Positions 1 through 7,442 of a stretch of DNA of 64,000 nt are shown piece by piece. The notes beneath the pieces were generated by a model. That model made no database searches. It was not told the origin of the DNA and worked only from the letters and a program-made list of their open reading frames with translations. The stretch covers positions 62,001-126,000 of the forward strand of contig JBCBSP010000007.1 in assembly GCA_039819095.1 (NCBI GenBank). The letters are read 5' to 3'. Position 1 is the stretch's first letter. Every line of letters begins with the position of its first letter. The stretch comes from JBCBSP01 sp039819095 (lineage in GTDB: Bacteria; Pseudomonadota; Alphaproteobacteria; Caulobacterales; Maricaulaceae). The position numbers and the translations under genes are program-made.

Positions 1-550
1 GATGGCCTTCGGTCTCATCGGAGGCGGCGATGCCGAACACCTCAAGCGGAACCACCGCTCCGCCAAGAAGACAGATCACGCGCTGCAGCGGGCGCACCCA
101 GCGCTGGGTCTTATCGCCCTCGCCGAACTTCATCGATTTCGGCCAGGGGAAGCCCTTCGCGATTTCCGGCACGGCCTCGGCGATCACTTCAGCGGTGTTC
201 CGGCCCGGCTTCTCGATCAGGGCGATGTAGAACTCGCCCTTCTTGCCCGCCTCGATCTTGCACTGATCCAGGCTGGTCAGCCCGGCCGAGCGCAGGAAAC
301 CCTCAATCGCCTTGTCCGGCGCGCCGACCTTGGGGCCTTTGCGCTCCTCGCGCACGTCTTCAGTCTTTTCCGGCAGCCCATCGATGACGAGACCCAGACG
401 GCGCGGACCGGAGAAGGTCTCAAAGCGCTCAAAGGACAGCCCCGCCGCGTCCAGCTGCGCGCGCATCAGGCGCTCAAGATCAGCCTCGGCGCGCGCCTGC
501 ATCCGCGCGGGAATTTCCTCGCTGAAGAACTCGAGCAGCAATTCGGACAT
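1..550 (-). CDS. glyS: Glycyl-tRNA synthetase beta subunit (partial, N-terminal 183 codons)
   Basis: The reverse strand reads an open frame that starts with ATG at 550 and begins MSELLLEFFSEEIPARM, the highly typical N-terminus of bacterial GlyS; SGPRRLGLVI and a KSMKF stretch follow. It runs off the left edge, so only about a quarter of the protein (family length near 690-700 aa) is visible. GlyS pairs with GlyQ in the alpha2beta2 glycyl-tRNA synthetase of the cytoplasm. It lies 20 bp downstream of the CDGSH gene in what looks like one transcript with glyQ, although two unrelated genes sit between the two synthetase subunits. The long plus-strand frame over the same bases is a shadow. Confidence 0.95.
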   Translation of the reverse strand, partial: MSELLLEFFSEEIPARMQARAEADLERLMRAQLDAAGLSFERFETFSGPRRLGLVIDGLPEKTEDVREERKGPKVGAPDKAIEGFLRSAGLTSLDQCKIEAGKKGEFYIALIEKPGRNTAEVIAEAVPEIAKGFPWPKSMKFGEGDKTQRWVRPLQRVICLLGGAVVPLEVFGIAASDETEGH

Positions 551-570
551 GAGATGAAGGCCTTAAGAAA

Positions 571-810
571 TCAGGGCTTGTTGTGACTGCCATCGCAGAG
601 CGGCTGACCCTGGGTGGCTTTACAGCTGCAGAAGAAGACGCGTTTCGTTTCCGGCGCGGTCCAGGCGAGCGGCGCATATTCGGTCGGCTGGTGGGAGCCG
701 TCGCAGAAGGGCTGTTTGGCCGAGCGACCGCACGTGCACCAGAAATACGTCTTGCCGGCCTCCACCTCGACGGGCAGCGGCGCGTCGCCTGCGCGAACCG
801 GATCGCTCAT
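571..810 (-). CDS. CDGSH iron-sulfur domain protein (two CDGSH motifs)
   Basis: A 79-aa protein starting MSDPVRAGDAPLP. It carries two complete CDGSH-type cluster motifs, WCTCGRSAKQPFCDGSHQP and FCSCKATQGQPLCDGSHNKP; each supplies three Cys and one His for a [2Fe-2S] cluster, as in mitoNEET-related proteins. Tandem CDGSH proteins of this size are common in bacteria and are thought to act in redox or iron-sulfur handling; the exact role is unknown. I chose the ATG at 810 because the longer reading frame enters the GST gene. The GST gene ends at 813, so the two are essentially contiguous and probably co-translated. It stops 20 bp before glyS. Confidence 0.93.
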   Translation of the reverse strand: MSDPVRAGDAPLPVEVEAGKTYFWCTCGRSAKQPFCDGSHQPTEYAPLAWTAPETKRVFFCSCKATQGQPLCDGSHNKP

Positions 811-812
811 GG

Positions 813-1406
813 TCAGCCTCCCAAGGTCTTCTTCGCGGCCGGGCGCTCGGTGCAGCGCTGCGCGTACGCCGCCATGGCGGGCTTTGCCGGGAAGAGCTTC
901 CACTGAATGGCCCAGCCGATCGCGCCGCCCAGCACCAGATCAGCGGCTGTGAACCAGTCGCCGAACAGGAAGGGGTCGACCTTCTCAAGGCGTTGTTCCA
1001 GCACATCCACGACGAGTTCGACATTGCCCCAGCCAGCCTGCTGACGCTTGGTCTCGAACTTGGCGCCGGCCTGCATCATGGCGGGTTCGACGGCGGCGGC
1101 CTGAAAGGCGATCCAGCGCAGATATTCGCCGCGTCGGGGATCGCCGATGGCGGGCGCCAGGTCGTTCGGCGATTTGTACTTGTCGGCCAGATAGATCGCG
1201 ATCGCGGCGGTCTCGGTGACAATGGTCTCGCCATCGGTGAGCGCCGGGATCTTGCCCATCGGGTTGATGGCGAGGAATTCCTCCGACCGCATCGACCCGT
1301 CCTCATACTGCACCGGCGCGAGCTCGTACGGGCAGCCGATTTCCTCCAGCAGCCAATGCATCATGACGGCCCGCGAGTGCGGGTTGTGATAGAGCTTGAT
1401 GGTCAT
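813..1406 (-). CDS. Glutathione S-transferase family protein
   Basis: 197 aa with the two-domain GST layout. An N-terminal thioredoxin-like domain begins TIKLYHNPHSRAVMMHWLLE and contains the cis-Pro glutathione-binding segment NPMGKIPAL and the ETAAI turn; an all-alpha C-terminal domain includes FTAADLVLGGA. Such proteins conjugate or reduce substrates with glutathione in the cytoplasm; the substrate cannot be deduced. The ATG at 1406 overlaps the glyQ stop by four bases (ATGA), so it is translationally coupled to glyQ and transcribed with it. Housekeeping co-expression with a tRNA synthetase is odd but looks like a stable operon arrangement, because all starts and stops are tight. Confidence 0.93.
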   Translation of the reverse strand: MTIKLYHNPHSRAVMMHWLLEEIGCPYELAPVQYEDGSMRSEEFLAINPMGKIPALTDGETIVTETAAIAIYLADKYKSPNDLAPAIGDPRRGEYLRWIAFQAAAVEPAMMQAGAKFETKRQQAGWGNVELVVDVLEQRLEKVDPFLFGDWFTAADLVLGGAIGWAIQWKLFPAKPAMAAYAQRCTERPAAKKTLGG

Positions 1407-2281
1407 GCGGCTTCTCCTTTTTCAAGCGCCACCCACTTGCTGGCGCAGCCCTTGGCAAGATCGCGCACGCGCGCAATCCAGCTGGCCCGTTCAGCAACCG
1501 AGATCGCCCCGCGCGCATCGACCAGGTTGAACAGGTGAGACGCCTTCAGACAGTAGTCATAGGCCGGCAGAGGCAGAGGCGGGTCCAGCGCAAGCAGGGC
1601 ATTGCACTGGGTCTCCGCGTCCTCAAACCAGCGCACCAGCATGTCGACATCGGCGTGTTCGAAATTGAAGCGTGAGTGCTGGCGCTCGTTTTCCAGGAAA
1701 ACGTCGCCATAGCTCATGCCAGCACCGTTGAAGTCGAGATCGTAAACGTTTTCAACGCCCTGGATATACATGGCCAGGCGCTCCAGACCGTAGGTCAACT
1801 CGCCGGAGACCCGCTCCACATCCAATCCGCCGACCTGCTGGAAGTATGTGAACTGGCTCACCTCCATCCCGTCGCACCAGACCTCCCAGCCCAGCCCCCA
1901 GGCACCCACCGTGGGGTTCTCCCAGTCATCCTCAACGAAACGCACATCGTGCAGCTTGCGATCCACCCCGATCGCGTCGAGGCTTTCCAGGTAGAGGTCC
2001 TGCAAATTGTTGGGGCTGGGCTTTAACAGCACCTGAAACTGGTAATAGTGCTGCAGCCGGTTCGGGTTCTCGCCATAGCGCCCGTCCGCGGGGCGGCGCG
2101 AGGGCTGCACATAAGCCGCGCGCCACGGCTTGCTCCCCAGCGAGCGCAGCGTGGTGGCCGGGTGCAGCGTGCCGGCGCCGACCTCCACGTCATAGGGCTG
2201 CAGAATGGCGCAGCCCTGGCTCGCCCAATAGCTCTGTAAACGCAGGATCAGGTCCTGAAAGGACGGGGTGGCTCCGGCCAT
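1403..2281 (-). CDS. glyQ: Glycyl-tRNA synthetase alpha subunit
   Basis: 292 aa, the normal size for GlyQ. It begins MAGATPSFQDLILRLQSYW and contains the class II synthetase signatures WRAAYVQPSRRPADGRYGEN, HYYQFQVLLKPSP and VSGELTYGLERLAMYIQGV. The subunit binds ATP, glycine and the acceptor end; GlyS supplies tRNA recognition. The complex charges tRNA-Gly in the cytoplasm. The stop overlaps the start of the GST gene. The partner glyS follows only after the GST and CDGSH genes, whereas glyQ and glyS are usually adjacent. Upstream, an 84-bp gap separates it from a small membrane-peptide gene. Confidence 0.98.
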   Translation of the reverse strand: MAGATPSFQDLILRLQSYWASQGCAILQPYDVEVGAGTLHPATTLRSLGSKPWRAAYVQPSRRPADGRYGENPNRLQHYYQFQVLLKPSPNNLQDLYLESLDAIGVDRKLHDVRFVEDDWENPTVGAWGLGWEVWCDGMEVSQFTYFQQVGGLDVERVSGELTYGLERLAMYIQGVENVYDLDFNGAGMSYGDVFLENERQHSRFNFEHADVDMLVRWFEDAETQCNALLALDPPLPLPAYDYCLKASHLFNLVDARGAISVAERASWIARVRDLAKGCASKWVALEKGEAA

Positions 2282-2365
2282 GGTCGCTCTGTGATCTTGA
2301 GGGCGCCGGCGACGCTGCGCCGGACAGGAAAATCGCGCGGACCCTAGGCCTCGCCGCCCGGCTAA

Positions 2366-2533
2366 TCAAGAACCGCCCGAAGCGCGGTCTTCATCGCGTT
2401 TCACCCGCGCCTCCACCGCCTTGCGCGCCGCCTCGGCGGCCTCCTCGCGTCTGGCGCGGGTCGGCTTGCGAAAAAAGAACCAGATCAGGCCCGCAGCGAG
2501 CACCAGAAGGAGGGTGAGTTCAAAGATCGACAT
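2366..2533 (-). CDS. Small single-pass membrane protein (55 aa)
   Basis: A short reading frame from ATG at 2533 to TGA at 2366. It encodes an N-terminal hydrophobic helix (roughly residues 4-21, IFELTLLLVLAAGLIWFFF) followed at once by a basic, then alternating charged Ala/Glu/Arg/Lys tail of about 30 residues. That is the layout of a membrane-anchored peptide with a cytosolic amphipathic or coiled tail. It begins 6 bp after the stop of the S49 peptidase gene on the same strand, so it is probably co-transcribed and possibly works with the protease. I do not recognise a family. The tight spacing and clear helix-plus-tail design make it more likely real than chance. Confidence 0.6.
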   Translation of the reverse strand: MSIFELTLLLVLAAGLIWFFFRKPTRARREEAAEAARKAVEARVKRDEDRASGGS

Positions 2534-2539
2534 GGGAGC

Positions 2540-3382
2540 CTAGAGCCCCAAACGCGCCCAAAGGCCTCGCGATTCCAGCGTGTCGGCGAGGACTTCGCTG
2601 GTCGAACCGACGAAGCGGGACAGCGCCCCGGCGCGTTTGGGCGCCAGCATCTTGATGCGCACATCCTCGCCATAGCGCTCCTGAAGCTCAGCCTTCAGAT
2701 CGGCTTCGCCATCGGCCAGCCCGTTCGCCACCGCGTCGGTTCCAATGAAGACCGCGCCGGTGAACAGATCGGCGTCTTCGGCGAGCTTTTCTGAGCGGCG
2801 GGTGCGCACGATGTCGATGAACTGCTCGTGCATCTTCGCCATGATCGATTCCAGGCGTTCCGACTGCTCTTTCGTTTCCGGACCGAAGGGGTCGGCCAGC
2901 ACCTTGTCGGCCCCGGCTGTCTTCAGCCGGCGCTCCACGCCGACCTTCTTCATCACATCGGTGAAACCGAAACCGGAAGACACCACGCCGATCGAACCGA
3001 GAATGGACGAGCCGTCGCAGAAGATCTCATCGCCCGCGCACGCGAGCATGTATCCCCCGGACGCGGCGGCATCCTCGCAAAAAACCAGCACAGTCTTCTT
3101 GTTCGCTTCCGCCAGCGCCCGGATGCGCCGGTAGATCAGGCGCGACTGCACAGGGCTGCCGCCTGGACTGTTGATCAGGAGCGCCACCGCCGGCGCGTCA
3201 TTCATGGAGAAGGCGCGCTCCAGAAGCTTCTCAACGCGCTGCAAAGAGAGCGTCTGTCCGCCGCCGCGCCCTCCCGCCGCGATCATGCCTTCCAGCCGCA
3301 CAACCGGCACCTTGGCCGATCCGGGAAGCAGGCGTTCATACAGGGAAAAAGCGGCGGACTTCAGATTCTCGGCAACAGACAT
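2540..3382 (-). CDS. S49 family signal-peptide-peptidase-like serine protease (SppA/SohB type)
   Basis: 280 aa. Features of the ClpP-fold S49 family are visible: VVRLEGMIAAGG at the start of the domain, LLINSPGGSPVQS, the nucleophile segment EDAAASGGYMLACAGDEIF, the GSIGVVS strand, and a Lys general base candidate in RRLKTAGADK. There is no clear N-terminal membrane anchor, so it resembles the short single-domain SppA/SohB-like form. The family degrades cleaved signal peptides or membrane protein fragments. The ATG at 3382 is preceded by a GGAG ribosome site. The small membrane peptide at 2366-2533 follows 6 bp downstream. The frames on the opposite strand are shadows. Confidence 0.92.
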   Translation of the reverse strand: MSVAENLKSAAFSLYERLLPGSAKVPVVRLEGMIAAGGRGGGQTLSLQRVEKLLERAFSMNDAPAVALLINSPGGSPVQSRLIYRRIRALAEANKKTVLVFCEDAAASGGYMLACAGDEIFCDGSSILGSIGVVSSGFGFTDVMKKVGVERRLKTAGADKVLADPFGPETKEQSERLESIMAKMHEQFIDIVRTRRSEKLAEDADLFTGAVFIGTDAVANGLADGEADLKAELQERYGEDVRIKMLAPKRAGALSRFVGSTSEVLADTLESRGLWARLGL

Positions 3383-3426
3383 GAAAGCTCCAGACGACAG
3401 CAGGGTTCGTCGAGCAGATGGCGTTG

Positions 3427-4173
3427 CTAGCCTCGCATGACAAGGCCCGCCTGACCGCGAAGAACGGCTTCGGCGTCCTGAGTATAGTCGGATGTGGGGC
3501 CATCCGGATGAAGGATGAACGGGCTGAGTAATGTCAATGGCGTGCGCGCGCCTTTAACCGCACGCACCAGCACCCGCGTCGCGGGGCTTTCGGATCGGGG
3601 CTGAACCGGTCTGACGCACACCGCGCCGGCGCGGCCCTGCAGCGCGCTGAGCGCGAGCGGAAGCGCATCGGCGCGATGGATCAGCGTCAGAACGCCCTTC
3701 GGACGCAGCGCCTTAAGGGCCGCATCAATCCAGGCCGACCCGCCCGCATCCGCGATCCAGGCGGCCTTGCGGCCCGGCGGCGGCTCGCGGATTTCACCCG
3801 GCTCATACCAGGGCGGGTTGAGGAACACCGCGTCAAAATCGCGCTCCACCTTCCAGCTGAGCGCATCGGCCTGCTCTACCCGAACACGCTGGGACAATCG
3901 ATTGCGCTCGACATTGGCGCAGGCGAGCGCGAACGCCGCGTCCTCGCGCTCAAGGCCGAGGAAGTCGGCTTCGGGATAGAGCACACCCGCAGACAGGAGC
4001 GCCGCGCCGGCGCCGCAGCCCAGCTCCAGCGCACGATCGCCGGGCGATGCATCCAGGGCCGCAGCCAGCAGGGCGGCGTCCAGCCCCGCGCGATAGCCTT
4101 TGACCGGCTGGCGCAGCGAAATCCGCCCACCCAGGAAGGCGGCCTCATCGGTTTGCGACGGCGCAGCGCTCAC
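3427..4173 (-). CDS. Class I SAM-dependent methyltransferase, TrmN6-like
   Basis: 248 aa when started at GTG 4173. The SAM-binding motif ALELGCGAGAALLSA and the NPPW catalytic motif in FDAVFLNPPWYEPG are characteristic of N6-adenine RNA/DNA methyltransferases. The overall order (FLGGRISLRQPVKGYRAGLD near the N-terminus) matches the TrmN6/YfiC group, which methylates A37 of tRNA1(Val). The GTG overlaps the TGA of the DUF2007 gene, the usual sign of coupled translation; a longer reading frame upstream would invade that gene and is rejected. Substrate assignment to tRNA is by family resemblance only. Confidence 0.87.
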   Translation of the reverse strand: MSAAPSQTDEAAFLGGRISLRQPVKGYRAGLDAALLAAALDASPGDRALELGCGAGAALLSAGVLYPEADFLGLEREDAAFALACANVERNRLSQRVRVEQADALSWKVERDFDAVFLNPPWYEPGEIREPPPGRKAAWIADAGGSAWIDAALKALRPKGVLTLIHRADALPLALSALQGRAGAVCVRPVQPRSESPATRVLVRAVKGARTPLTLLSPFILHPDGPTSDYTQDAEAVLRGQAGLVMRG

Positions 4174-4397
4174 CCGTCCTCGCCGTCCTGATCCTTCAAG
4201 GCGTCGGTGAGATGGCGCCGGGCGGCGTCCGCATCCTCCTCGGCGACCATGACGCGTCGCTTGATCCACGGCAGCGAGCCGCCGAACAGGCTGGAGGTTT
4301 CTGCATCGAGCACAACCGCCTCGATGCCGGCCGATTGCAGCACCGCCTGGGCAAAGGACAGGCGCACCGGATCGTTGGTGGCGAAGACTTCAATCAC
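4170..4397 (-). CDS. DUF2007 domain protein (putative signal-transducing PII-like)
   Basis: 75 aa starting VIEVFATNDPVRLSFAQAVL, with GIEAVVLD and a conserved LPWIKRRVMV strand and a final helix DADAARRHL. This is the compact DUF2007 fold. The GTG at 4397 follows a GGAG motif by 9 bases and gives the family's usual length; the longer upstream extension is low-complexity and was not used. DUF2007 proteins are often encoded beside a TrmN6-like methyltransferase, as here, and sometimes called putative signal-transducing proteins, but no biochemical role is established. It overlaps the methyltransferase start, and the divergent ispB promoter lies upstream. Confidence 0.85.
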   Translation of the reverse strand: MIEVFATNDPVRLSFAQAVLQSAGIEAVVLDAETSSLFGGSLPWIKRRVMVAEEDADAARRHLTDALKDQDGEDG

Positions 4398-4516
4398 GCG
4401 AATGTGCTCCAGATCAGCTGAGGAAGGCCTGCGGCGAACGGCTGCACGTCCTTGCCGCCCCATGTTCGCCTTCCTATTGTTCTGCGCGATCACGGTCGAC
4501 CGCAAGGGGGCCTGCG

Positions 4517-5533
4517 GTGAACGGACTTCCGCAGCCGAACATGGACGCTTCAACACTCGATCCCGTCGCTCAGCTCATGGCGCTGTCGGGGAAGGATATG
4601 GCGCGTGTGGAATCCGTCATCGATGAGCGCATGGGCAGCCAGACGCCGCTGATTCCGAAACTCGCGCACTATCTGGTCGAAGCGGGCGGAAAACGCATCC
4701 GTCCGCTGATCACCGTCTCAACGGCGCGCATGCTCGGCTATGAGGGCGATGGTCATATCAATCTCGCTGCGGCGGTGGAGTTCATCCACTCCGCAACGCT
4801 TCTGCATGACGATGTCGTTGACGAGTCCGAGCTGCGCCGCGGCCGCAAGAGCGCCAATCTGGTCTGGGGCAATGCGCACAGCGTGCTGGTCGGCGATTTC
4901 CTCTTCGCCCGCTCTTTCATGCTGATGGTCGAGGCCGGCTCAATGGAGGCGCTGCACGTGCTCTCGCAAGCCGCCTCAACGATTGCCGAGGGCGAGGTGC
5001 GTCAGCTTCTTGCGGCGGGCAAGATCGACACAACCCGCGCCGCCTATATGAGCATTATCGAGGCCAAGACGGCTGCGCTGTTCGCCGCCGCGGCCCAATC
5101 GCCCGCCATTCTGGCCGGCTGCTCGAAGGCGGACGAAGCGCGTCTGGAGACTTATGGGCGCGAGCTCGGACTGGCGTTCCAGCTCGTCGATGATGCGCTG
5201 GATTATGGCGGGCTCGCTGCGGATCTGGGCAAGAATACCGGCGATGATTTCCGCGAGGCCAAAATGACCTTGCCCGTCGCTCTGGCGCTGGAGACGGCGG
5301 ACGACTCAGAGCGCGCCTTCTGGCGCCGCACCATGAGCGATCGCGATCAGCGCGATGGCGATCTGGATGAGGCCATCGCCATCATCAAGCGCCATGACGG
5401 ACTGAACGCCACGCTGGCTCAGGCGCGCGGCCACGCTGCGGCGGCCCAGTCCGCGCTGGACAGCTTCCCGGACAATGCCTGGCGCTCCGCGCTTTCAGGC
5501 CTTGCAGAATTCGTGGTGGAACGCGCCTACTGA
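4517..5533 (+). CDS. ispB: Polyprenyl (octaprenyl) diphosphate synthase
   Basis: 338 aa trans-prenyltransferase. The first aspartate-rich motif DDVVDE lies at residues 98-103 inside HSATLLHDDVVDESELRRG, and the second, DDALD, at about 225-229 in AFQLVDDALDYGG. GGKRIRP at about 57-63 is the IPP-binding region. The enzyme elongates FPP with IPP to make the ubiquinone side chain; chain length cannot be read off with certainty. The GTG start at 4517 follows a run of G's that serves as ribosome site; ATG at 4541 is an alternative. The gene is monocistronic and its 3' end overlaps the convergent glycosyltransferase gene by seven bases. Confidence 0.95.
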   Translation: MNGLPQPNMDASTLDPVAQLMALSGKDMARVESVIDERMGSQTPLIPKLAHYLVEAGGKRIRPLITVSTARMLGYEGDGHINLAAAVEFIHSATLLHDDVVDESELRRGRKSANLVWGNAHSVLVGDFLFARSFMLMVEAGSMEALHVLSQAASTIAEGEVRQLLAAGKIDTTRAAYMSIIEAKTAALFAAAAQSPAILAGCSKADEARLETYGRELGLAFQLVDDALDYGGLAADLGKNTGDDFREAKMTLPVALALETADDSERAFWRRTMSDRDQRDGDLDEAIAIIKRHDGLNATLAQARGHAAAAQSALDSFPDNAWRSALSGLAEFVVERAY

Positions 5534-6543
5534 GCGATACGCGAGGCCGCCGCATAGACCGCGCTGAGCACCGCGACGGCTGACCAGAAGACAGCGAACG
5601 GCGCCCAGTCCGGCCCCTGCAGCGCGATCAGACCCGCCAGCACGCACGCCGCGGAAAGCCCCGCATAGGCCAGGGCGGTCTGCCCATGGCTCCAACCTGA
5701 AGCGATGAGCCGCTGATAGGCATGCTCGCGATGCGCCGCCAGAGACAAACGTCCGCCTCGCGCGCGGCGCAGCATCGTCAAAAGCACATCGGCCAGAAAC
5801 GGCAGCACGAAGAGGGGCGCCAGCCAGACCGAGCCGGGAACACCCTTGCCGGCGAACGCCAGCGCGCCCGCCCCGTACAAGGCGCCGGCGCATAGCGAGC
5901 CGACATCGCCGGCAAACACCCTGGCCGGCGGCCGGTTGACCAGAAGAAAACCGAACAGCCCGCCCGCCAGCGCCGCCCCGGCGAGGCTGGTCGCCAGGCT
6001 GCCGGTGGCCAGACCCGCGAACACCAGGCCCAGCCCGGCCGGGATCAGACCCGCAGCGAGCATGGCGTCGGCCCCGTCCATGAAATTGGATGCGTTGACG
6101 ACCACGAACAGGAAAAGTCCCGAACCGAGAAGCGCGATCGGATAGGCCAGCGGCAAAGCGATCTGCGCATTGAACGCCAGAGCGCGGACCGGTCCGACGA
6201 GCCCCGCCGCGATCAGGCACGCCGCTGTGATCAGGGCGAATTTCAGCACTGAAGAGGGTGTGAACAGGTCATCGATGAGCCCCAAAGCCCCCAGCATGAG
6301 CGCAAACCCGATGACCACAGCCGCCTCGGCTGGCGCGACCGGATAGCTCAGCGCGATAAGCCCGGCCGCGCCGAGCCCAGCGACCACGCCCAGCCCGCCG
6401 GCGCGCGGCGTCGGCGAAGCGTGATTGGACCGCGCGTTGGGCTCATCGATAACCCCGGCGCGCATCATCAAGAGCGCAACAAACAGGCTGGTCAGCACCG
6501 CTCCAAGCCCGGGCCAGATCACGAAGGCGGCGAGCCCGCTCAA
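5527..6543 (-). CDS. MraY/WecA-like polyprenyl-phosphate sugar-1-phosphate transferase
   Basis: 338 aa, almost entirely hydrophobic with about ten membrane segments. Diagnostic loops of the PNPT family are present: RSNHASPTPRAGGLG (substrate loop), LGLIDDLF (Asp pair), NASNFMDGADAM (catalytic Asp) and the FAGDVGSL loop, plus the late cytosolic AHREHAYQRL segment typical of WecA-like rather than MraY enzymes. It would transfer a sugar-1-phosphate to undecaprenyl phosphate at the inner membrane to start a surface polysaccharide or lipopolysaccharide. ATG 6543 overlaps the ispE stop (ATGA), so it is the last gene of the TPR-ispE transcript. Confidence 0.92.
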   Translation of the reverse strand: MSGLAAFVIWPGLGAVLTSLFVALLMMRAGVIDEPNARSNHASPTPRAGGLGVVAGLGAAGLIALSYPVAPAEAAVVIGFALMLGALGLIDDLFTPSSVLKFALITAACLIAAGLVGPVRALAFNAQIALPLAYPIALLGSGLFLFVVVNASNFMDGADAMLAAGLIPAGLGLVFAGLATGSLATSLAGAALAGGLFGFLLVNRPPARVFAGDVGSLCAGALYGAGALAFAGKGVPGSVWLAPLFVLPFLADVLLTMLRRARGGRLSLAAHREHAYQRLIASGWSHGQTALAYAGLSAACVLAGLIALQGPDWAPFAVFWSAVAVLSAVYAAASRIAQ

Positions 6544-7442
6544 AGCTTCACACCCTCAAGAAGGCTGGCGCGAACCCTCCAGCCCGGCCTGGCCAGAGCG
6601 ATTGACGCAGCGGCGGCCTCAGCGGCGGCCTCGTCAACAAAGATCGCCAGGCAGGTGGAGCCGGAGCCGGACATGCGCGCCATCCGGGCGCCGGGCGCGG
6701 CGCCCAGCAGCGTCAGCGCCTCACCGACAACAGGCGAGAGCTGCTGCGCCGGCGCCTCAAGATCATTGGCCGATCCCACGGCGATCTCGATGGCCCGGTC
6801 CACGCTGCCTGCGGCGGGCGTTCGCGCCTCCCCGATCGGGCGCGGATGCTCCTCGTCATAGCGGGCGAACACCGCGCCGGTGGACAAGGCCTCGCCAGGA
6901 TAGGCCAGCACCGCATAAAGGTCCGGCCAGGCCGCCAGGCGCTGGATCGCCTCCCCGCGCCCGGTCATGCGCAGCGGCGCGCTATGAACGCAGGCAGGAA
7001 CATCAGACCCGACAACCGATCCGATCTCCGCCAGCTGCTTCAGCGAAAATCCGCAATCCCAAAGCCTGTTGAGTCCGCGCAAAACGCCCGCCGCGTCCGC
7101 TGAACCGCCGCCCAGCCCGGCGCCCGCCGGCAAGTGCTTTTCCAGCGTGATGCGCGCGCCAAGCTCCGGCTTTCCAGCCGCGGCGCGCAGCGCATAGGCG
7201 GCTTTCAGCGCGAGATTATCGCTGAGTCCGGTCAACGCGTCGGCGCCGGGCCCGGTCAACTCCAGCCCGAGCGAGCCGGCCGCGCTGAGGCCGATCGCAT
7301 CGCCCCAGTCGCGCGAAAACACGACCAGGCTATCCAGCGGATGGTAGCCATCGCCGCGCGGCGGGCCGACCCTCAAAGTGAGATTGATCTTGGCCGGTGC
7401 GAATTCGACAAGGTCCGCCGCCGGCTGCTGCGCCGGGCTCAT
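6540..7442 (-). CDS. ispE: 4-diphosphocytidyl-2-C-methyl-D-erythritol kinase
   Basis: 300 aa GHMP kinase. Motifs: APAKINLTLRVG near residue 14, the ATP loop LPAGAGLGGGSADAAGVLR, and the C-terminal MSGSGSTCLAIF loop. It phosphorylates CDP-methylerythritol in the non-mevalonate isoprenoid pathway, feeding IspB encoded nearby. I start at the ATG at 7442, which overlaps the upstream TPR gene stop at 7439 (ATGA); a longer frame would lie inside that gene. Together the TPR gene, ispE and the WecA-like gene form a tightly overlapping operon. Confidence 0.95.
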   Translation of the reverse strand: MSPAQQPAADLVEFAPAKINLTLRVGPPRGDGYHPLDSLVVFSRDWGDAIGLSAAGSLGLELTGPGADALTGLSDNLALKAAYALRAAAGKPELGARITLEKHLPAGAGLGGGSADAAGVLRGLNRLWDCGFSLKQLAEIGSVVGSDVPACVHSAPLRMTGRGEAIQRLAAWPDLYAVLAYPGEALSTGAVFARYDEEHPRPIGEARTPAAGSVDRAIEIAVGSANDLEAPAQQLSPVVGEALTLLGAAPGARMARMSGSGSTCLAIFVDEAAAEAAAASIALARPGWRVRASLLEGVKL

